In this document: positions 11,616 to 25,262 of the stretch, in pieces
Position numbering within the stretch: the stretch's first letter is position 1
How the letters are laid out: each line of letters opens with the position of its first letter
NCBI GenBank assembly: GCA_965153355.1
Contig: OZ231126.1
Coordinates: 105,276,001-105,340,000, forward strand
DNA: 64,000 nt
Source: Flaccisagitta enflata
Taxonomy: Eukaryota > Chaetognatha > Sagittoidea > Aphragmophora
Direction of reading: 5' to 3'
Translations under genes and position numbers: made by a program
Notes under the pieces: generated by a model
Database searches by the model: none
Told to the model about the DNA's origin: nothing
What the model saw: only the letters and a program-made list of their open reading frames with translations

Positions 11616-12574
11616 AGTGCCTGGGATGATGATTCACGTGTATCAATTATCAGTACTGGACCGGATCGAGCATAAGATATTTTGGGGCCAGATTGATTTT
11701 AAGCTGCACAGAAAACGACCTACTAACAATAATGGCCCGTAATGAGGATAACTTAATCAAAACTCAAAGGAGGGGCCGTATTGAAAAAAAGACTTGTGTT
11801 TTTTCAGCGCGAGGATGCGATTGTTTGCCAATATGTCATCAATAAATTAAATACTACCTATTGTAATTATTTCGCGCTATAAATTTTCCGTTGGAATCCA
11901 AAGCAGAACTACAAGATCTATGCATTGGTGCCACTCCCAGGGGAATAGAAGGTGGCGTTTAGCCGTACAGGCAATATCTTACACGCAGTTGAGTTTGATT
12001 TCAGAGCAAAATCATAACTGTTCCAACCCTCATGCCATCTTGTTCAAGCCCTAAACTAAGAATTTGTGAATGAGTGTTTTAAATGAAAGAACATATTTAT
12101 GAATGAATGAAAGAATAAATGAATGAATGAATCAATGAATGAATGAATGAATACGCAGGTGAATGAATAGCAAGTGAATAGCATGTGAATGACAATGAAA
12201 ATGGAATGAATATTGAAAAAGCACATCATCATTCTTTTTCTTTAGAGTGGGGATTTAAGCAGATAACCAAACTCTACCTAGAAATAAATGTACCCCTAGG
12301 TATCTATTTGTTCTTTAACAGTTATATCATTTGATGGGAAAAAAACTTATGACTCCCATGGGTATTTTTCACTTTCACTTTTGACTTTTCATGATTTACT
12401 TTTCATTTTAGATTCTTAAATTCTTAGTAGAGTTTGGGGTATCTGACCAAATTAACTAGTAGCTTCACCGTTTTGCCCCAAAAAAACATATCAATCTAAT
12501 TCGACTGCCACTTAACCCTTTTTGAAGCTGCTTAGTCGTTGTCATTGCTGTTGTTGTTGTTGTTGCTACAGGGT
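11616..12574. other. Intergenic with a (GAAT)n tract
   Basis: No gene seen. A degenerate GAAT tetranucleotide repeat lies at about 12095-12165. The (TTG)n just before 12570 borders the next foldback. Confidence 0.5.
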
Positions 12575-13322
12575 CATCAATCTCAACTGAAAAAAAGTAT
12601 TAAGCTATTGTTACTTAATGCTTTGTTTACATGATCTTAAATTGATTTTCTCTTTAACTACTATGTTTGACGTTTTTTGTGTCAAAATTTCATAGGTCTA
12701 GGTTAAATAGTTTGTCTACAACCTCAATTTGAAGTAATTTTGCTATATCCAGGTGAAGCAAAATTGAACTATTTCTTACAAGAGTGTGTTTTTTTAAAAT
12801 GCTTTCATTTGAAATCGTTAGAGCTACAAATGCCAGATTGGTCTCAAATGAAATATATTATGATATAGTTTTTCAAATTTGCTTTGGTTGGTTAATGAAT
12901 TGGCATTCAGAGTAATTTTCATGGCCTTGAAATTGATTTTTTTGACAAAATTCTATCGATTTGTGGATTTTTAAAAAAAAAGGATGACAAATAAGTTGAC
13001 TGTTTTCCTCTTTTTAAAATAAAAAACTATATCAAATTATTTTTCATTTGAGACCAATCTGGCATCTGAAGCTAAAGCCGTTTAGAAATGAGACTAATTT
13101 AAAGAGGTTCTACCTCTTCAAACAGCATTCTTTTTATATTTTACCCCTAAAACTGCTCATACTTCAAATTGATATTAAATAATAATTATTTGACCTAGAC
13201 CAACGAAATTTTGATACAAAAAACGTCAATCAATGCTCTTTAAAGAAAAATTGATTTCAGATCATGAAAATGAAGCATTGAGACACAATAGCTTAATACT
13301 TTTTTTCAGTTGAGATTGATGG
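12575..13322. mobile_element. 748-bp foldback element
   Basis: The left arm starts CATCAATCTCAACTG and the right arm ends CAGTTGAGATTGATG. Matching inverted blocks continue inward, for example AGTATTAAGCTATTG and the inner CAGATTGGTCTCAAATG pair, almost to the centre near 12950. Arms are about 80-85% identical by eye. Both outer flanks are (TTG)n-rich. No coding potential. Confidence 0.75.
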
Positions 13323-14567
13323 CTGTGTATTGTCACCATTGTTGTAGATGTTGTTGCTGTTGTTGTTGTTGTTGTTGTCATTGTCATTGTCATCGTTGTC
13401 ATAGTTTGAATTTGATTCTAAAAAGTGCCACCATGTGCCACAGAGCTCTATCGCTCATTTAGAGGCACATTTCATGAAAAAAGATATGATTTTGTCTTTT
13501 TCTATAATGAAATGGATTCGAAACGTTAAAAATAATCTATAAAGAAAGAGAAATAGAAAAGAAATCTAGTAAAAACAAAAGTGCCTCCATGTGCCACTTT
13601 TCCGCTCTGCCAAAAATCTCCCTTTTCCCAATATGAATATTCGGAAATCGTGAAACAAGTGGGAAGTGTGTAATGGCAAGGGGTAAGAGGTCATTGCGTA
13701 AGACATCATGTAACAAAAACATTTTATATCATGTTTCATGACAAAACAGCCTATGATTCAACTGTCTAAAGAACAATTTCACAACTGAGTTTTGTGGCGA
13801 ACAGGAAACTTGGAACTTCAGTGAACAACAAAAATTGATGAACAACCAGGAGAGTCATCGAACTGGAATTGGCAAGCTGGGAGGAGGGAGAGGAGAGGGG
13901 GGGGGGGGGCAGAAAATAGATAATAAGAATGAGGAGTAACACTGAAGACTAATAGACTTGCAAATTTGAAACGGAAAGATATTAAAAGTATCCTGAAATT
14001 GAAAAACCTGTAACTTGAAACGAATATTATTAATGTTAATTGATAAATATAAAACCAAAGTAAAGTAGTAGGTTATACCAACCCTATTGACTTCTACCTT
14101 AGTTACCACCAATACTAACCTAACCAATTAATAGCCAGCGAGTGTACGGGAGAACCGCAATTTCCTCTTATCAGATATTTTCACATAATGTGACAGCTAG
14201 AGTTTGGAGTTTCAAGCAAAATCATCTAGTGGCATATAACGGAAGTATAATTGAGATTATATGCATAGTAGGTTGCGTATAAGTGGAGTTTTTAGCCTAA
14301 AAAACGCTTTTTAACGTTTTTTTTTAGTAGTATTACAATTACTACTATTTTGTAAGAAGAAATGAGTTTCCCAGTGCCTGCGATGCATTGTTGACTCTTT
14401 AGGAAATTACTTGAGCAAAACATGGTGGTGTTTTTTCATTCAAATGTTCTTATTTGCTTTTTGTCAGTACTATAAAAGAAAATAGAAATTTTGTTACTAT
14501 TTTCTAGTTATGGATTATGATTATTAAGAGTATGGCCATAACCGTGATATCTCCGTTTTGTTACAGG

Positions 14568-14568
<1 letters not shown>
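13323..14568. other. Intergenic, no gene seen
   Basis: AT-rich sequence with a short G10 run near 13900 and no recognisable feature. Confidence 0.4.
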
Positions 14569-14637
<69 letters not shown>

Positions 14638-14752
14638 CCCAGACCAAGATCGAGACTTGAACAGAATAAAGGACAATTCATGAAAACATGATTGGCTATT
14701 TGATTTTTTCTTGCCACTCGTCTATGGGTCCTCTGATATTTTTCTTTGTTGT

Positions 14753-14843
<91 letters not shown>

Positions 14844-14962
14844 TACAGCAATTTGGTCGTCCCTTCATGGATTGATCTAACCAAAACAAACATATGGTCC
14901 ACAAAAATCGGAAATGGCATTATCGCAGGTGCAAAGTAAGAGAGAGACAGAGAGAGAGAGAC

Positions 14963-15049
<87 letters not shown>
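14569..15049. repeat. Cluster of three long (GA)n microsatellites
   Basis: GA tracts occupy about 14569-14630, 14756-14841 and 14939-15049, separated by short unique sequence. Open frames across them are repeat artefacts. Confidence 0.95.
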
Positions 15050-15102
15050 ACTCACAAACAGATTCATTACAGCATTTCTTTTGGGATGATACAATTTTGG
15101 TA

Positions 15103-15704
15103 CAGTGGGGTTCGTGGAATAACAGCCTAAACTGGAGGAAGGTATTCAAGTGTCCTAATTTCATTTGAAAAACTTGATATTTGAAATATAAGTTGTTCAC
15201 TTGATGCTTTTGTCCCTGAGTTTTTTGGTTGCTATGGAAACCAAAACTATTTTTTTGAACATTTATAGCAACTAGAATATTGATATTTTGACAAATATTA
15301 TCAGGGAACATTGCTCAGAATTAAATTTGCTACAATTTTCCCACAGTATGTTCTGTAAGAATATTGCTCGTTTAGCGGTTGCTAGGGAGCATCATTTAGT
15401 GGTTGCTAGGTGTGATGCCCCCTAGCAACGGCCAAACAAGCAATATTCTTACAGAACATACTGTGGGAAAGTTGTAGCAAATTTAATTTTGAGCAATGTT
15501 TCCTGACAATATTTCTCAAAATATTGATATTTTAGTGGTTATAGATGTTTGAAGAAGTAATTTTGGTTTCCATAGCAACCGAAAAACTCAGGAACAAATG
15601 CATCAAGTGAACAATTTATATTTCAAATATCAAGTTTGTCAAATGAAATTAAGACACTTAAATACCTTCCTCCAGTTTAGGCTGTTATTCCATGAACCCC
15701 ACTG
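15103..15704. mobile_element. 602-bp near-perfect foldback flanked by TA
   Basis: The element starts CAGTGGGGTTCGTGGAATAA and ends in its reverse complement near 15704, with TA on each side. The arms extend almost to the centre around 15400, where GGTTGCTAGG/CCTAGCAAC forms the hairpin tip. TA flanks and a CAGTGG start are compatible with Tc1/mariner or pogo-type MITEs. Arm identity is high, so it is young or gene-converted. Confidence 0.8.
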
Positions 15705-17615
15705 TATAAGCATGAGGGAGAATCATACACATAAGACTTAAAAACAACTGAGTAAATCTGGACTATAAAGTGTTTTCCGCGTTGTACCAAGTCAGCTGGA
15801 AAAAGACGCAAGATTGGTTTTAAAATGAAAAAAGGAATAATGTTAAAGAGAAAAAGAACAGTTATAATCAGGAACTATGACCAAGTTTTCGACGCATTCA
15901 AATTAATTCGTCGCGCATTTTTTCGCAGAAGCAACAACTTGAAAAAGGTTGTTAACCAATTTGCCACGCGCAAGACTGTCATCGGGTTGTCAGCAAGCGT
16001 CATGTAACAATAGGCACTGTATCAAGGCATGATAATCTGCAGACAGATCGAACCTATTTATTGGGCCTAATGTCCGAGACCATAAGTCATCCGTTTTCCT
16101 CAAATCAATGATTTTCAGGGCATTTAACCTTGCCGGATAAAATGTATTTTTATTCATTTTTTCTAGCCCAATGCCTCTTCCCTAGGCCAAAAACAGTGCA
16201 AAAATACCGCCAGTAAAAAACCGGTAATGACTAACCAAGATGATCATTTATTTTACTTTATGTTCTGTTTTATCAAAACAAATAGGTGAAATATATACAA
16301 CCATGAAATATAATAAATGAAATAACTACAAAGAATTTGATTAACAAAATATAAGTAAAAAACATTAAATATAAATAAGATAGAAAAAAAAAGTGACAAC
16401 TGAATTATTGAAATTATGGTGCATTGAAAAGAAATAAATTAATAAAAGGTAATGAATGAAATATAGAAATAAAAAAATAAAACAAAAACAAATGAAAAGT
16501 GAAAAGTGAAAAATGAAAAATGAAATAAAAAGAGTGAAAAGTGAAAATTGAAAAGTGAAAAATGAAAATTAAAAAGTGAAAAGTAAAAAATAAAAAGTGA
16601 ATCATGAAATATAAAATATGAAAACTGATGAGAAAAAGAATAGAAAAAAAATGAAAATACTCTTTTGATGCTAGCAAAAACATTCTTGAAATTTTTATCA
16701 AATTTTCAAAATGATCACAGAAAATCCACTATGAATTCTCTAAATCTTACTACTCCTTCATTGCCAAGTGAAAAACCTGAAAAACGCCAATGGGAAACTC
16801 ATTTTGGCGCCAAATACGTTTTTGCGTCTCATCTGCCACTTCCGGTAGAGGTGGCGGATAAAAAAGCGTATAGGTAAACTCTAGTGACAGCGGGCACTTT
16901 TCCATCTGCCTGCGCTCAGCAACTCGTAATTGGTTGCACTCATAGCGAGAGTTGTGGCTCCGCCTTTGGGACAACTATGAATCCCATAAAGATCGGGGTT
17001 GAGATTGTAGGACATGAGAGTTGACCGTAAAATTTTTCAGTGCAAATTATAGGAAAGTTTGCAGTTATCGATGCAGTCTCTTCCTCCCTGCCTAATAATT
17101 GGTCCGAAGAGAAAATGATGATCGCCCCCAGATAGACGCGCAAAAGCAAGATACCCATAGAGCAAAATAGAGGACGTTTTACTTTTGGCGCATAAAACTG
17201 CGTGGTATAGAAAATTATTGAGCAAGAAACTTTTCGCCTTCGAATCACTGCTTTGTCTTTTTTTTATTCTTTGATTATTTGGACTGAGGCAACCCTGACT
17301 ACATAAAGAAATCAACGCGTAAAATTCAGTGACGTAGTCCAGGTATTTTCTAGATTATGACTTTCAACCCAACATCCAGATTTTTTTTCGGTCAAACGAA
17401 TGTTGTTTTCATGGGTTTCTCATCCTTCCATAGACCTCACTGGCAGTAATACAACCACCGTGTTCAATATCACCAGATACTTATAGTCGGCAACAAACTG
17501 AGAACAACAGAAGATACTGGAAAAGGGAAAGAAACGGGACGTTATGACAAATGCCGAAGAATGCAAAGAATGGCGGACGCGCGGGGGTTCATGTCACGGA
17601 TCAGAGCAAGTTCCA
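15705..17615. other. Intergenic, no gene seen
   Basis: The first half is very AT-rich with a GTGAAAAATGAAAA-type simple repeat (16480-16640). From about 16780 to 17600 it is more GC-balanced, but no frame shows a recognisable domain. Confidence 0.4.
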
Positions 17616-17830
17616 GCTACGAAATGGCGACTACGGGGGGACGGTTGAATTTGCGTGACGTAGCTGTGGCGCAGCAACGGGGAGAACTTGGCGTGTTATG
17701 AAGAACGGCTTCTGACGCAGCCAACGGGGATTCTGGCGTAACCACGGGGGATGTTGACGCAGCGACGACGGTTCTTGGCCTAAAGAGACGTTGGCGTAAG
17801 GTGCGAGTCAACGTCAGATGGTTGTATTTC
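17616..17830. repeat. Degenerate ~30-bp GC-rich repeats
   Basis: Variants of GACGCAGC..ACGGGG..TTGGCGTAA recur about five times. This is a short decayed minisatellite; I see no gene in it on either strand. Confidence 0.45.
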
Positions 17831-17849
17831 GCCGGGTATTTTATGGTTG

Positions 17850-17854
<5 letters not shown>

Positions 17855-17925
<71 letters not shown>
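17855..17925. repeat. (GA)n microsatellite
   Basis: About 34 GA units followed by CAGA variants. Confidence 0.95.
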
Positions 17926-18330
17926 CAGAAAGACAAACAGACAGAGAGAAAGAGAGACTCAACTTCTCATTAAATGTATGCAGGCCGCGGGAGGCATGAT
18001 TCGCGGGTTCCGAGAAATGCGGAGGACTTCGGAAACGGCAGAGGGAACTAGGAAGATAGAGAGGACGGTGTGCTACAGGTGGTCGGCGATAGGTGGGTAC
18101 GAGTAACACGAGGATAGACTATCCTCTCGGACGGGTGGGCACTTGGCAGGGGTGTGCAAACTACCTTCAGTGCGTACACCTACATACGCAGACACACACA
18201 ACAACAACCGCGGAACCTGTTTTTATGGTCTCCGTCTTGTTTTACTGACGGAAAGATTATTGAATGTATGGAGGGGCGGACCGATGGGTAGACGTAGACT
18301 CTTTTAGATTCGCTATTCTGCAACTAACAG

Positions 18331-18447
18331 AGCCAAGTAGGCCAATAAGGTGCGACGTGTTGATCGTCGAACGAATGCGTTACAGACCAACAGACCGACA
18401 GACCGACGGACAGAGTCAGTTATAGAGGTGCTTTGTCGCACCTAAAA
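18331..18447 (+). mobile_element. HINE-like element, GTGCGAC subfamily
   Basis: AGGCCAATAAGGTGCGAC start, (GACC/GACA)n core, and the end GGTGCTTTGTCGCACCTAAAA, which can form a terminal hairpin (GTGC..GCAC). A close copy is at 31410-31540. Confidence 0.65.
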
Positions 18448-18548
18448 GGCCGTGGTGTACTATTTCATGGTTAAAGCGGTTAAAGAATGTGCGTCGCATA
18501 CAACGTGGGTCTGGATGAGCAGCAAAAGGGGCGGAAGATTACCAGCCT

Positions 18549-19332
<784 letters not shown>

Positions 19333-19929
19333 CAGTACGATGGGATCAGAGACGACCTAGACTGGATGATAGATTTTAAGTATCTTGATGTCATTTGGGT
19401 CATAGAGTATTTAAGATTTAAGCCAATTGAACATTGCTGTATGTATTGAATGACTATATTTGGGTCTCTCAAACCTGCCCTTGCAACGTGACCTCATCAG
19501 GACTCCATTTTTCAAAGTTCTAACCTATCTCATTGGGTGAGGGATCTTATTTGATTTTAAAAAAAATCAGCCCAATTGGTTTATTTTTACAAGTTTATGG
19601 CCATTTTAGGTTATACTCGGGGGTGGATTTGCATAACTTTTGTTTATTAAAGTAGCCGTAAAACATGTGAAATAATCCAATTGAGCTGATTTTTTTTTTG
19701 TTAGAATTATGGAAAGATTTTTGTGTGAACTAATAAAATAGGTTATGTTTTTGAGAAATGAAGCTTTGCTGAGGTCAAGTCACAAGTTAAAGTTTGAAAA
19801 TTGCAAATATATTCACTACATTAAACAACCTTTGATTGGCCTAGATCTTAAATATTCTGTAATATAAATGAAATAAAGATGCTGTGAGTCTATCCTCCAG
19901 TCTAGGTCGTCTGTGCTCCCATTGTACTG
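19333..19929. mobile_element. 597-bp foldback element flanked by TA
   Basis: The left arm starts CAGTACGATGGGATCAGA and continues with GACGACCTAGACTGGATGAT; the right arm mirrors both blocks and ends GTACTG. TA occurs on both sides. Arms are strong for about 45 bp and then weaken inward. No coding potential. Confidence 0.7.
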
Positions 19930-20520
19930 TATTCAATGCAGAATATCTGCAGTGGTGTGAGAGGCCAATACACTTTTTTTTTTTTGTAAGAGACAGCTTT
20001 TTTGAACTCAGCCTGGGTGTTATTAAATTTTCGTCTGTTTTCAGCCTGAAATTCTCTTAAAGTGTTCTTAATTTGTTCGATGTTCATAAATGTCTAAATT
20101 GTATAAAAATACCTTATTCAGAGCAGTTGTATCTTAAACTTGATAATTGTTATATCTTTTTTAATATAATGCCTGATTTCATAGCCAAACTAAGAAAAGA
20201 AGTTATTTTTAAAGATAAACAACCTATATTTCTGAAAAATTTGAATTAAATTCATTTTTTAGATAAGAAACTTGAATAAAATTGTTTTCAAAAATGGCCA
20301 AAGCTGAATCTCAGCCTGGGCATTCTCTTATTTTGTTTTTAAAATTTCGGCAAATCTCAGGCTCATGTCTCTTATAAACTGGTCTCTTATAAAAAAAAAA
20401 GTAAATACGCGCCCAAGAGAGAGATAGTGTAATGGGGTTGACACAGCAGCTCGTAACCGGTCCTGTTTATTGCTGCAGCAGGTAAAAAAATTGTGTCAAA
20501 TTCAGTTAGCTAGTTGCCGT
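19930..20520. other. Intergenic, no gene seen
   Basis: AT-rich. Motifs AGCCTGGG and TCTCTTATAA each recur, which hints at a decayed repeat. Confidence 0.4.
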
Positions 20521-20958
20521 TCAATCTGAATCAGAGAACAGTATGAGCATTTTTGCTCTACAGCCATTTTTTTTTGTTTTTCCTCCGACCGGGGAGGTCC
20601 GCCATAAAAAAACCGTGATGCTCTCAAGCAAAGCCAAAACGTGGCTCTTAGCTAGCAACTTTGTGTTGCCATCTTTGTATACATTGGTCTTTGACGATGG
20701 AATAAAAATCTTCCAACCACCATTAACATGAAATAGGTGGGCGCAAGAAATGAAGGCTATTTCGTCATGGCGAAAAAGCAAGGTATAAGCAAGTGACAGG
20801 ATGAGACTGTCTCTTATGTCAATGAGAGAGGATTTACTCTCTGAATTGGTTAAAACTCTATGTATGAAATCATGAGACATGGGCATTTTCAAATTTGCGC
20901 CTTTTGGTAAGTTTTTCAGGGCACTATCAACCACCATCTTTAATATTGAATTGTGCAC
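20521..20958 (-). pseudogene. Tyrosine recombinase / integrase fragment
   Basis: A 145-codon frame from ATG 20958 matches the middle of the tyrosine-recombinase fold. A core-binding/catalytic junction (LKNLPKGANLKMPMSHDF) leads into RDSLILSLAYTLLFRHDEI, the usual setting of the first catalytic Arg, and then a beta-strand block with IPSSKTNVYKDGN. The downstream HxxR and tyrosine motifs are missing; the frame ends at 20521 with no continuation seen. It is therefore a fragment, probably from a DIRS-type or Crypton-type mobile element, though a cellular recombinase-like gene cannot be excluded. Related marine-invertebrate integrase-like proteins carry the same order of motifs. No flanking RT or RNase H was found. 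Confidence 0.6.
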
Positions 20959-21179
20959 AGGGTACTTCAGGGTGTCCCTAACTCGGAACGCGGAATATTC
21001 CTCATCTGTTTGGAATCGGGGACCCGGTCCCCGGGGAACCGGGGGAACGCAGTATTGGGCAGCTTTATATGTTTATATTTTGAATGACTATGTAGAAAGG
21101 CCATTTCTAGAGCCTCTTCAAAAATTCTGTGTAGTCTCATGATTGCAGTTTTCTGTTTTACTATTTGGAATGCCTGATG

Positions 21180-21272
21180 GAAAATGCCGAGGAACGCGAG
21201 GAACGCAAGTGAGGAACGCGAGGAATCCGAGTGAGGAACGCAAGGAACAGGGAATATGAGGAACAGCGATTG

Positions 21273-21366
<94 letters not shown>

Positions 21367-21470
21367 CGACCACGACCACGACGACGGAGGACCGCGAGGA
21401 ACGCGAGTGAGGAACGCGAGGAATCCGAGTGAGGAACGCGAGGAACGGGAAATACAAGGAACAGGGATTG

Positions 21471-21552
<82 letters not shown>

Positions 21553-21754
21553 AGGACTGCGAGGAGCGGAAATCAGTGAGGAACGCAAGGAATGGGGAAT
21601 GCGAGGAACACTGATTGACAACAACAACAGTAACAACAACAACAACAACAACGGCGACGCAGCGACGACGACGACGACGACGGCGACGGAGGCGAGAACG
21701 CGGAAATCCGAGTGAGGAACGCAAAGAATGGGGAATGCGAGGAACAGTGATTGA

Positions 21755-21844
<90 letters not shown>

Positions 21845-21935
21845 CGACGACGACGTCGACGACGACAGAGGACCGCGAGAACCGCGGAAATCCGAGAGGA
21901 ACGCAAGGAACGGGGAATGCGAGGAACAGGGATTG

Positions 21936-22003
<68 letters not shown>

Positions 22004-22034
22004 AACAACAACAACAACAACAAAAACAGTGCCA

Positions 22035-22076
<42 letters not shown>

Positions 22077-22110
22077 TCAACAGAGGACCGCGAGGAACTG
22101 GGAAAGTACA
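21180..22110. repeat. Higher-order repeat: GAGGAACGC-rich unit plus (AAC)n and (GAC)n tracts
   Basis: Five successive units start near 21180, 21390, 21555, 21690 and 21870. Each has a GAGGAACGCAAGGAA-type lead, the phrase CAGxGATTGACAAC, a run of AAC, then (except in the third unit, which is mixed) a run of GAC. Unit length varies with tract length. All long frames here (poly-Thr, Asn, Asp, Leu, Val) are artefacts. Confidence 0.9.
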
Positions 22111-22817
22111 GTGCGGCCCATAAAAAAGTTTCCAGCAGTTTAGATGCTAGTTATTTCAACTATTTCAATTAATTCAATTATAGTCACTTTAAACAATTAA
22201 AATCCATGAGATTTTTAAACTTTTTTAAAAACTCTACAAATGTAGTTCAACTCTAGTTATGTGACTCAAATTGTTAAAAAACTATAAAGATACAAAGATG
22301 ATAAGCAATTTACTTCTGCTTGGAAGTGAACCACCTTCGACAGAACACAAGGTGGATCGTGTTTTCTTTAAATGTATTGAGAACAATCTATGATTCATAT
22401 ATCATGTCCATGACAATTTTAAAGAGCTTCAAAAACTCTATATATCTAGACCAAGCAGAAGTTAGTGGCTTGATTCGTTTTGAAATGACATAAGTTTAAA
22501 ATTAACTAGTTTTCTATAAGGCAAAATATCACAATTTTTGCTCCTTTATCCAAAGGCAATTTTGATATGTATTACTTCAAATCAATGTCACGCCTAAACG
22601 GGAAGAGCTAGAAATCTGGGATTGAACTCAAATTGAAGAAAATAAAAAATCCTTCATTATTCTCACTGATTAATTGCTTTTATCATTTACAAAACCTGCA
22701 AAATGTTAATGAAAAAACTGGAAACTTTTCTATGACCCTCACTGTAAGGACTGCAAGGAAAGGAGAATGCAAAGACCGCGGTCCCTAGGAATGCAGAATG
22801 ACAACTTCAACAAAATC

Positions 22818-22868
<51 letters not shown>

Positions 22869-22880
22869 AACAATAACAAT

Positions 22881-22918
<38 letters not shown>

Positions 22919-23172
22919 AATCTTCAGAAATGATGGAATTAGTTTTTCATGTACCACCTTGCAAATAAGTATATCGCCACCTTCAACTAATGATATCTCA
23001 GCTTCTTGAACAGCTAGAAACTTTTTTAAAAAAAGAAATTTATCTTTGACAAATTATCTTAAAAATGAATGCAATCTGGTTCCTGTAGCTTTAGCCATTT
23101 AGCATCGGCAAGTGAAAGAATGAAAAAATTCATTTTCAAAATTGTGAAAAAAATCAAGAATAAAAAACTCAT
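22111..23172. other. Intergenic with (AAC)n at 22815-22917
   Basis: No gene. The AAC tract is flanked on its left by GGAATGCAGAATGACAAC, resembling the lead of the units at 21.2-22.1 kb, so it may be a stray sixth unit. Confidence 0.5.
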
Positions 23173-23310
23173 TTTTAGTTGCGGACACGCAACTCTTTAA
23201 GAGGCTTTGTCCGTCCGTCGGTCCATTGGTCCGTTGGTCTGTCGGTCCGTGGACACGAGTCAGAAAGTGGAAAAACGCGCATTTCCGCCCCTGCCCACCC
23301 GTCCGCAGTT
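23173..23310 (-). mobile_element. HINE-like element
   Basis: Reverse orientation: TTTAGTTGCGGACACGCAACT hairpin at the left, (GTCC/GGTC)n core, then CCGCCCCTGCCCACCCGTCC at the right. The distal AACAAGGCC end is missing. Confidence 0.7.
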
Positions 23311-23730
23311 TCTAACAAGGATATCTTGCCTTTTAGAAAAGCTAGGAACTTTATTAATAAATCAAAAAATTTCCTTCATTGATTCTCTCTCTCTCTCTGT
23401 CACAGGTTTAGGGGACTTGGGAATGCAATTTGACAAAATAGCAATAACGACATTAAAACCAACAAAAGCAACAACAACGACAACAACCTCACTGCTCCTG
23501 CCCAAATAGTAAGGGAGTGCGAGAAGGGGTCACCATAACGAAATGAGCTTGCTACCCTTTTTTTGGCTCAGTAGACTCAAAATATTAGGGTTTGTACCAA
23601 TTTGGGGGCTGTGCCTTGGAAAAAACCCCTGGGAAGGCCCAAAAAACAACAGGTCGCCCAAGGGCAATATGTGGTCAGCGATACCCGTTGCCCTGCTTTG
23701 AGTGATTGTGAATTGGAGTGAGGGGAAGCA

Positions 23731-24377
23731 GGGCAGCGGCCCCAAAGGGGACGAAGTCCTGTAGAACACAGGAGGACTTTCGTTCGCCCTGCCTGCAGAA
23801 GTGGATGAAATGCAATAGAGGGCTGACTGAAGGCCTTCTAGAGCCTAAACTGAGGTCTAAGAAGGCTGCTGCCAATTGGAAGATGGGAGGGCTTACTTGA
23901 GGCTTAAGAGAGCTGGATTAGGGCTTGAAAGGTCAGAGGACTGATTTGAAGCCTGAGAGCAATAAATTGAGGCTTAGATAGCTGATTTGAGGCCTGAGAG
24001 GCCTAGTTTGAGGCCTGAGAGGCCAGGTTTGAGGCCTGAGGATTTGAATTTGAGGCCTAAGAAGCTTAATTTGAGGCCTGAGAGGCCAGATTTGAGGCCT
24101 GAGAGGCCGGTTTTGAGGCCTGAGAGGCTGGTTTTGAGGCCTGAGAGGCTTGATTTGAGGCCTGAGAGGCTGGATTTGAGGCCTGAGAGGCCGGATTTGA
24201 GACCTGAGAGGCCAGATTTGGGGTCTGGGAGGCCAGATTTGAGGTCTCAGAGGCCAGATTTGAGGCCTGAGGAGCCTGATGGGGGGGGACGAACGGACGA
24301 ACGAACGAACGAACAAACGGACGAACGAAAGTCCCCCTGTGTTCTACAGGACTTCGTCCCCTTTGGGGCCGCTGCCC
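23731..24377. mobile_element. TIR element with 21-bp minisatellite core, copy 1
   Basis: Inverted arms of about 55 bp (left GGGCAGCGGCCCCAAAGG.., right its mirror ending GCTGCCC) enclose about 17 units of a 21-bp repeat beginning TTGAGGCCTGAGAGGC at 23925-24275. The 21-bp period keeps both strands open and creates a false LRPERPD-type repeat protein. Upstream, 23652-23730 holds a GCCCTGCTT/AAGCAGGGC hairpin that also recurs with other copies. Confidence 0.8.
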
Positions 24378-25117
24378 AAAAAGGACCATATTTTCAGTGT
24401 TTTTATAGCGTTTTTGAGTGAAAATATTGGTTTTTAAGTATAAATACCTTATTTATTAAAGTTTTCTTGTACTATTTCATGCATCTAAATGCATTTTTTA
24501 TTTTTGATAAGTAGCTTCTTAAACATCCCAGAAAACGAGTTCCAGGAATAAATGAGTGTTACACAAACGTGCTAGCCGAAAAACATCAATACGCAGACTT
24601 CAATATCAAGAATCACGGCCAGGTCAATAAAGTTATTTTTTGTGAGAACAAACCGCTGGGGTCTTACAGGTAAAACAACATCCACTGTGAAGTTTGGACA
24701 ATAATAAAGATTTGCTGAACTTTAATTGTCAGGGGGCAACCCGGTTGACTGTCAAGTAGCGTGATCTCGCAAAATGATGGAAAAAAAGGGTGGTTTTAAG
24801 TGATTACGGCCAAAGTAATAACATGATCGCCGTACAACTTACCCAGGATTTGTCCAAGGGTTGGATGGTTAATCATGCAAAATTTCAGAAAATTTCGTAG
24901 AATATTTTCACAGTTACACTTTTTTGAAATTTTTTGGCAATTAGGCTGGTTTGGGTGGTTGTATTTACTTAAATTTCTTGAAACTTCACACATCAGTAGA
25001 CATGGTCATATGATGTCACCATAAAAAAATTCATGTCAATCAGTGAATTTGTTCATGAGAAATAAGCTTTCAAAGTTTGGGTAAAAAGTCACGACAGATT
25101 CCGCCACTTAGGAAAAA
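24378..25117. other. Intergenic, no gene seen
   Basis: AT-rich, no recognisable feature. Confidence 0.4.
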
Positions 25118-25262
25118 AACAAGGCCGTATACACTCCCCCTTAGTCGGGGATGGGTGGGCAGGAGCGGAATAGCAAAAAACGCTTAAATTTTGTTTTTTT
25201 TACAGAGGGACCGACTGACCAACCAACACAGCGAGTTCTCGAGTCGCGAGTCCGCGACCAAA
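25118..25262 (+). mobile_element. HINE-like element
   Basis: AACAAGGCCGTATACACTCC start, GGGTGGGCAGGAGCGG block, short (GACC)n core, end GTCGCGAGTCCGCGACCAAAA with hairpin potential. Confidence 0.65.

Noticed and set aside
14508-15311. Arg/Glu and Leu/Ser open frames up to 144 codons
   Set aside because: Translations of (GA)n; the same artefact occurs at 10.1, 17.8, 58.4, 59.7, 61.1 and 63.2 kb.
21118-22172. Open frames up to 227 codons rich in Thr, Asn, Asp, Val or Leu
   Set aside because: Trinucleotide AAC/GAC arrays leave frames open in both directions.
23652-23740. tRNA-derived SINE head (GTGGTCAGCGATACCC)
   Set aside because: I could not find a convincing A box plus B box at proper spacing; it is explained as part of the inverted-repeat element.
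23933-24421. Apparent heptapeptide-repeat proteins (LRPERPD and RPQIWPL)
   Set aside because: Produced by the 21-bp minisatellite inside an inverted-repeat element; open on both strands equally.
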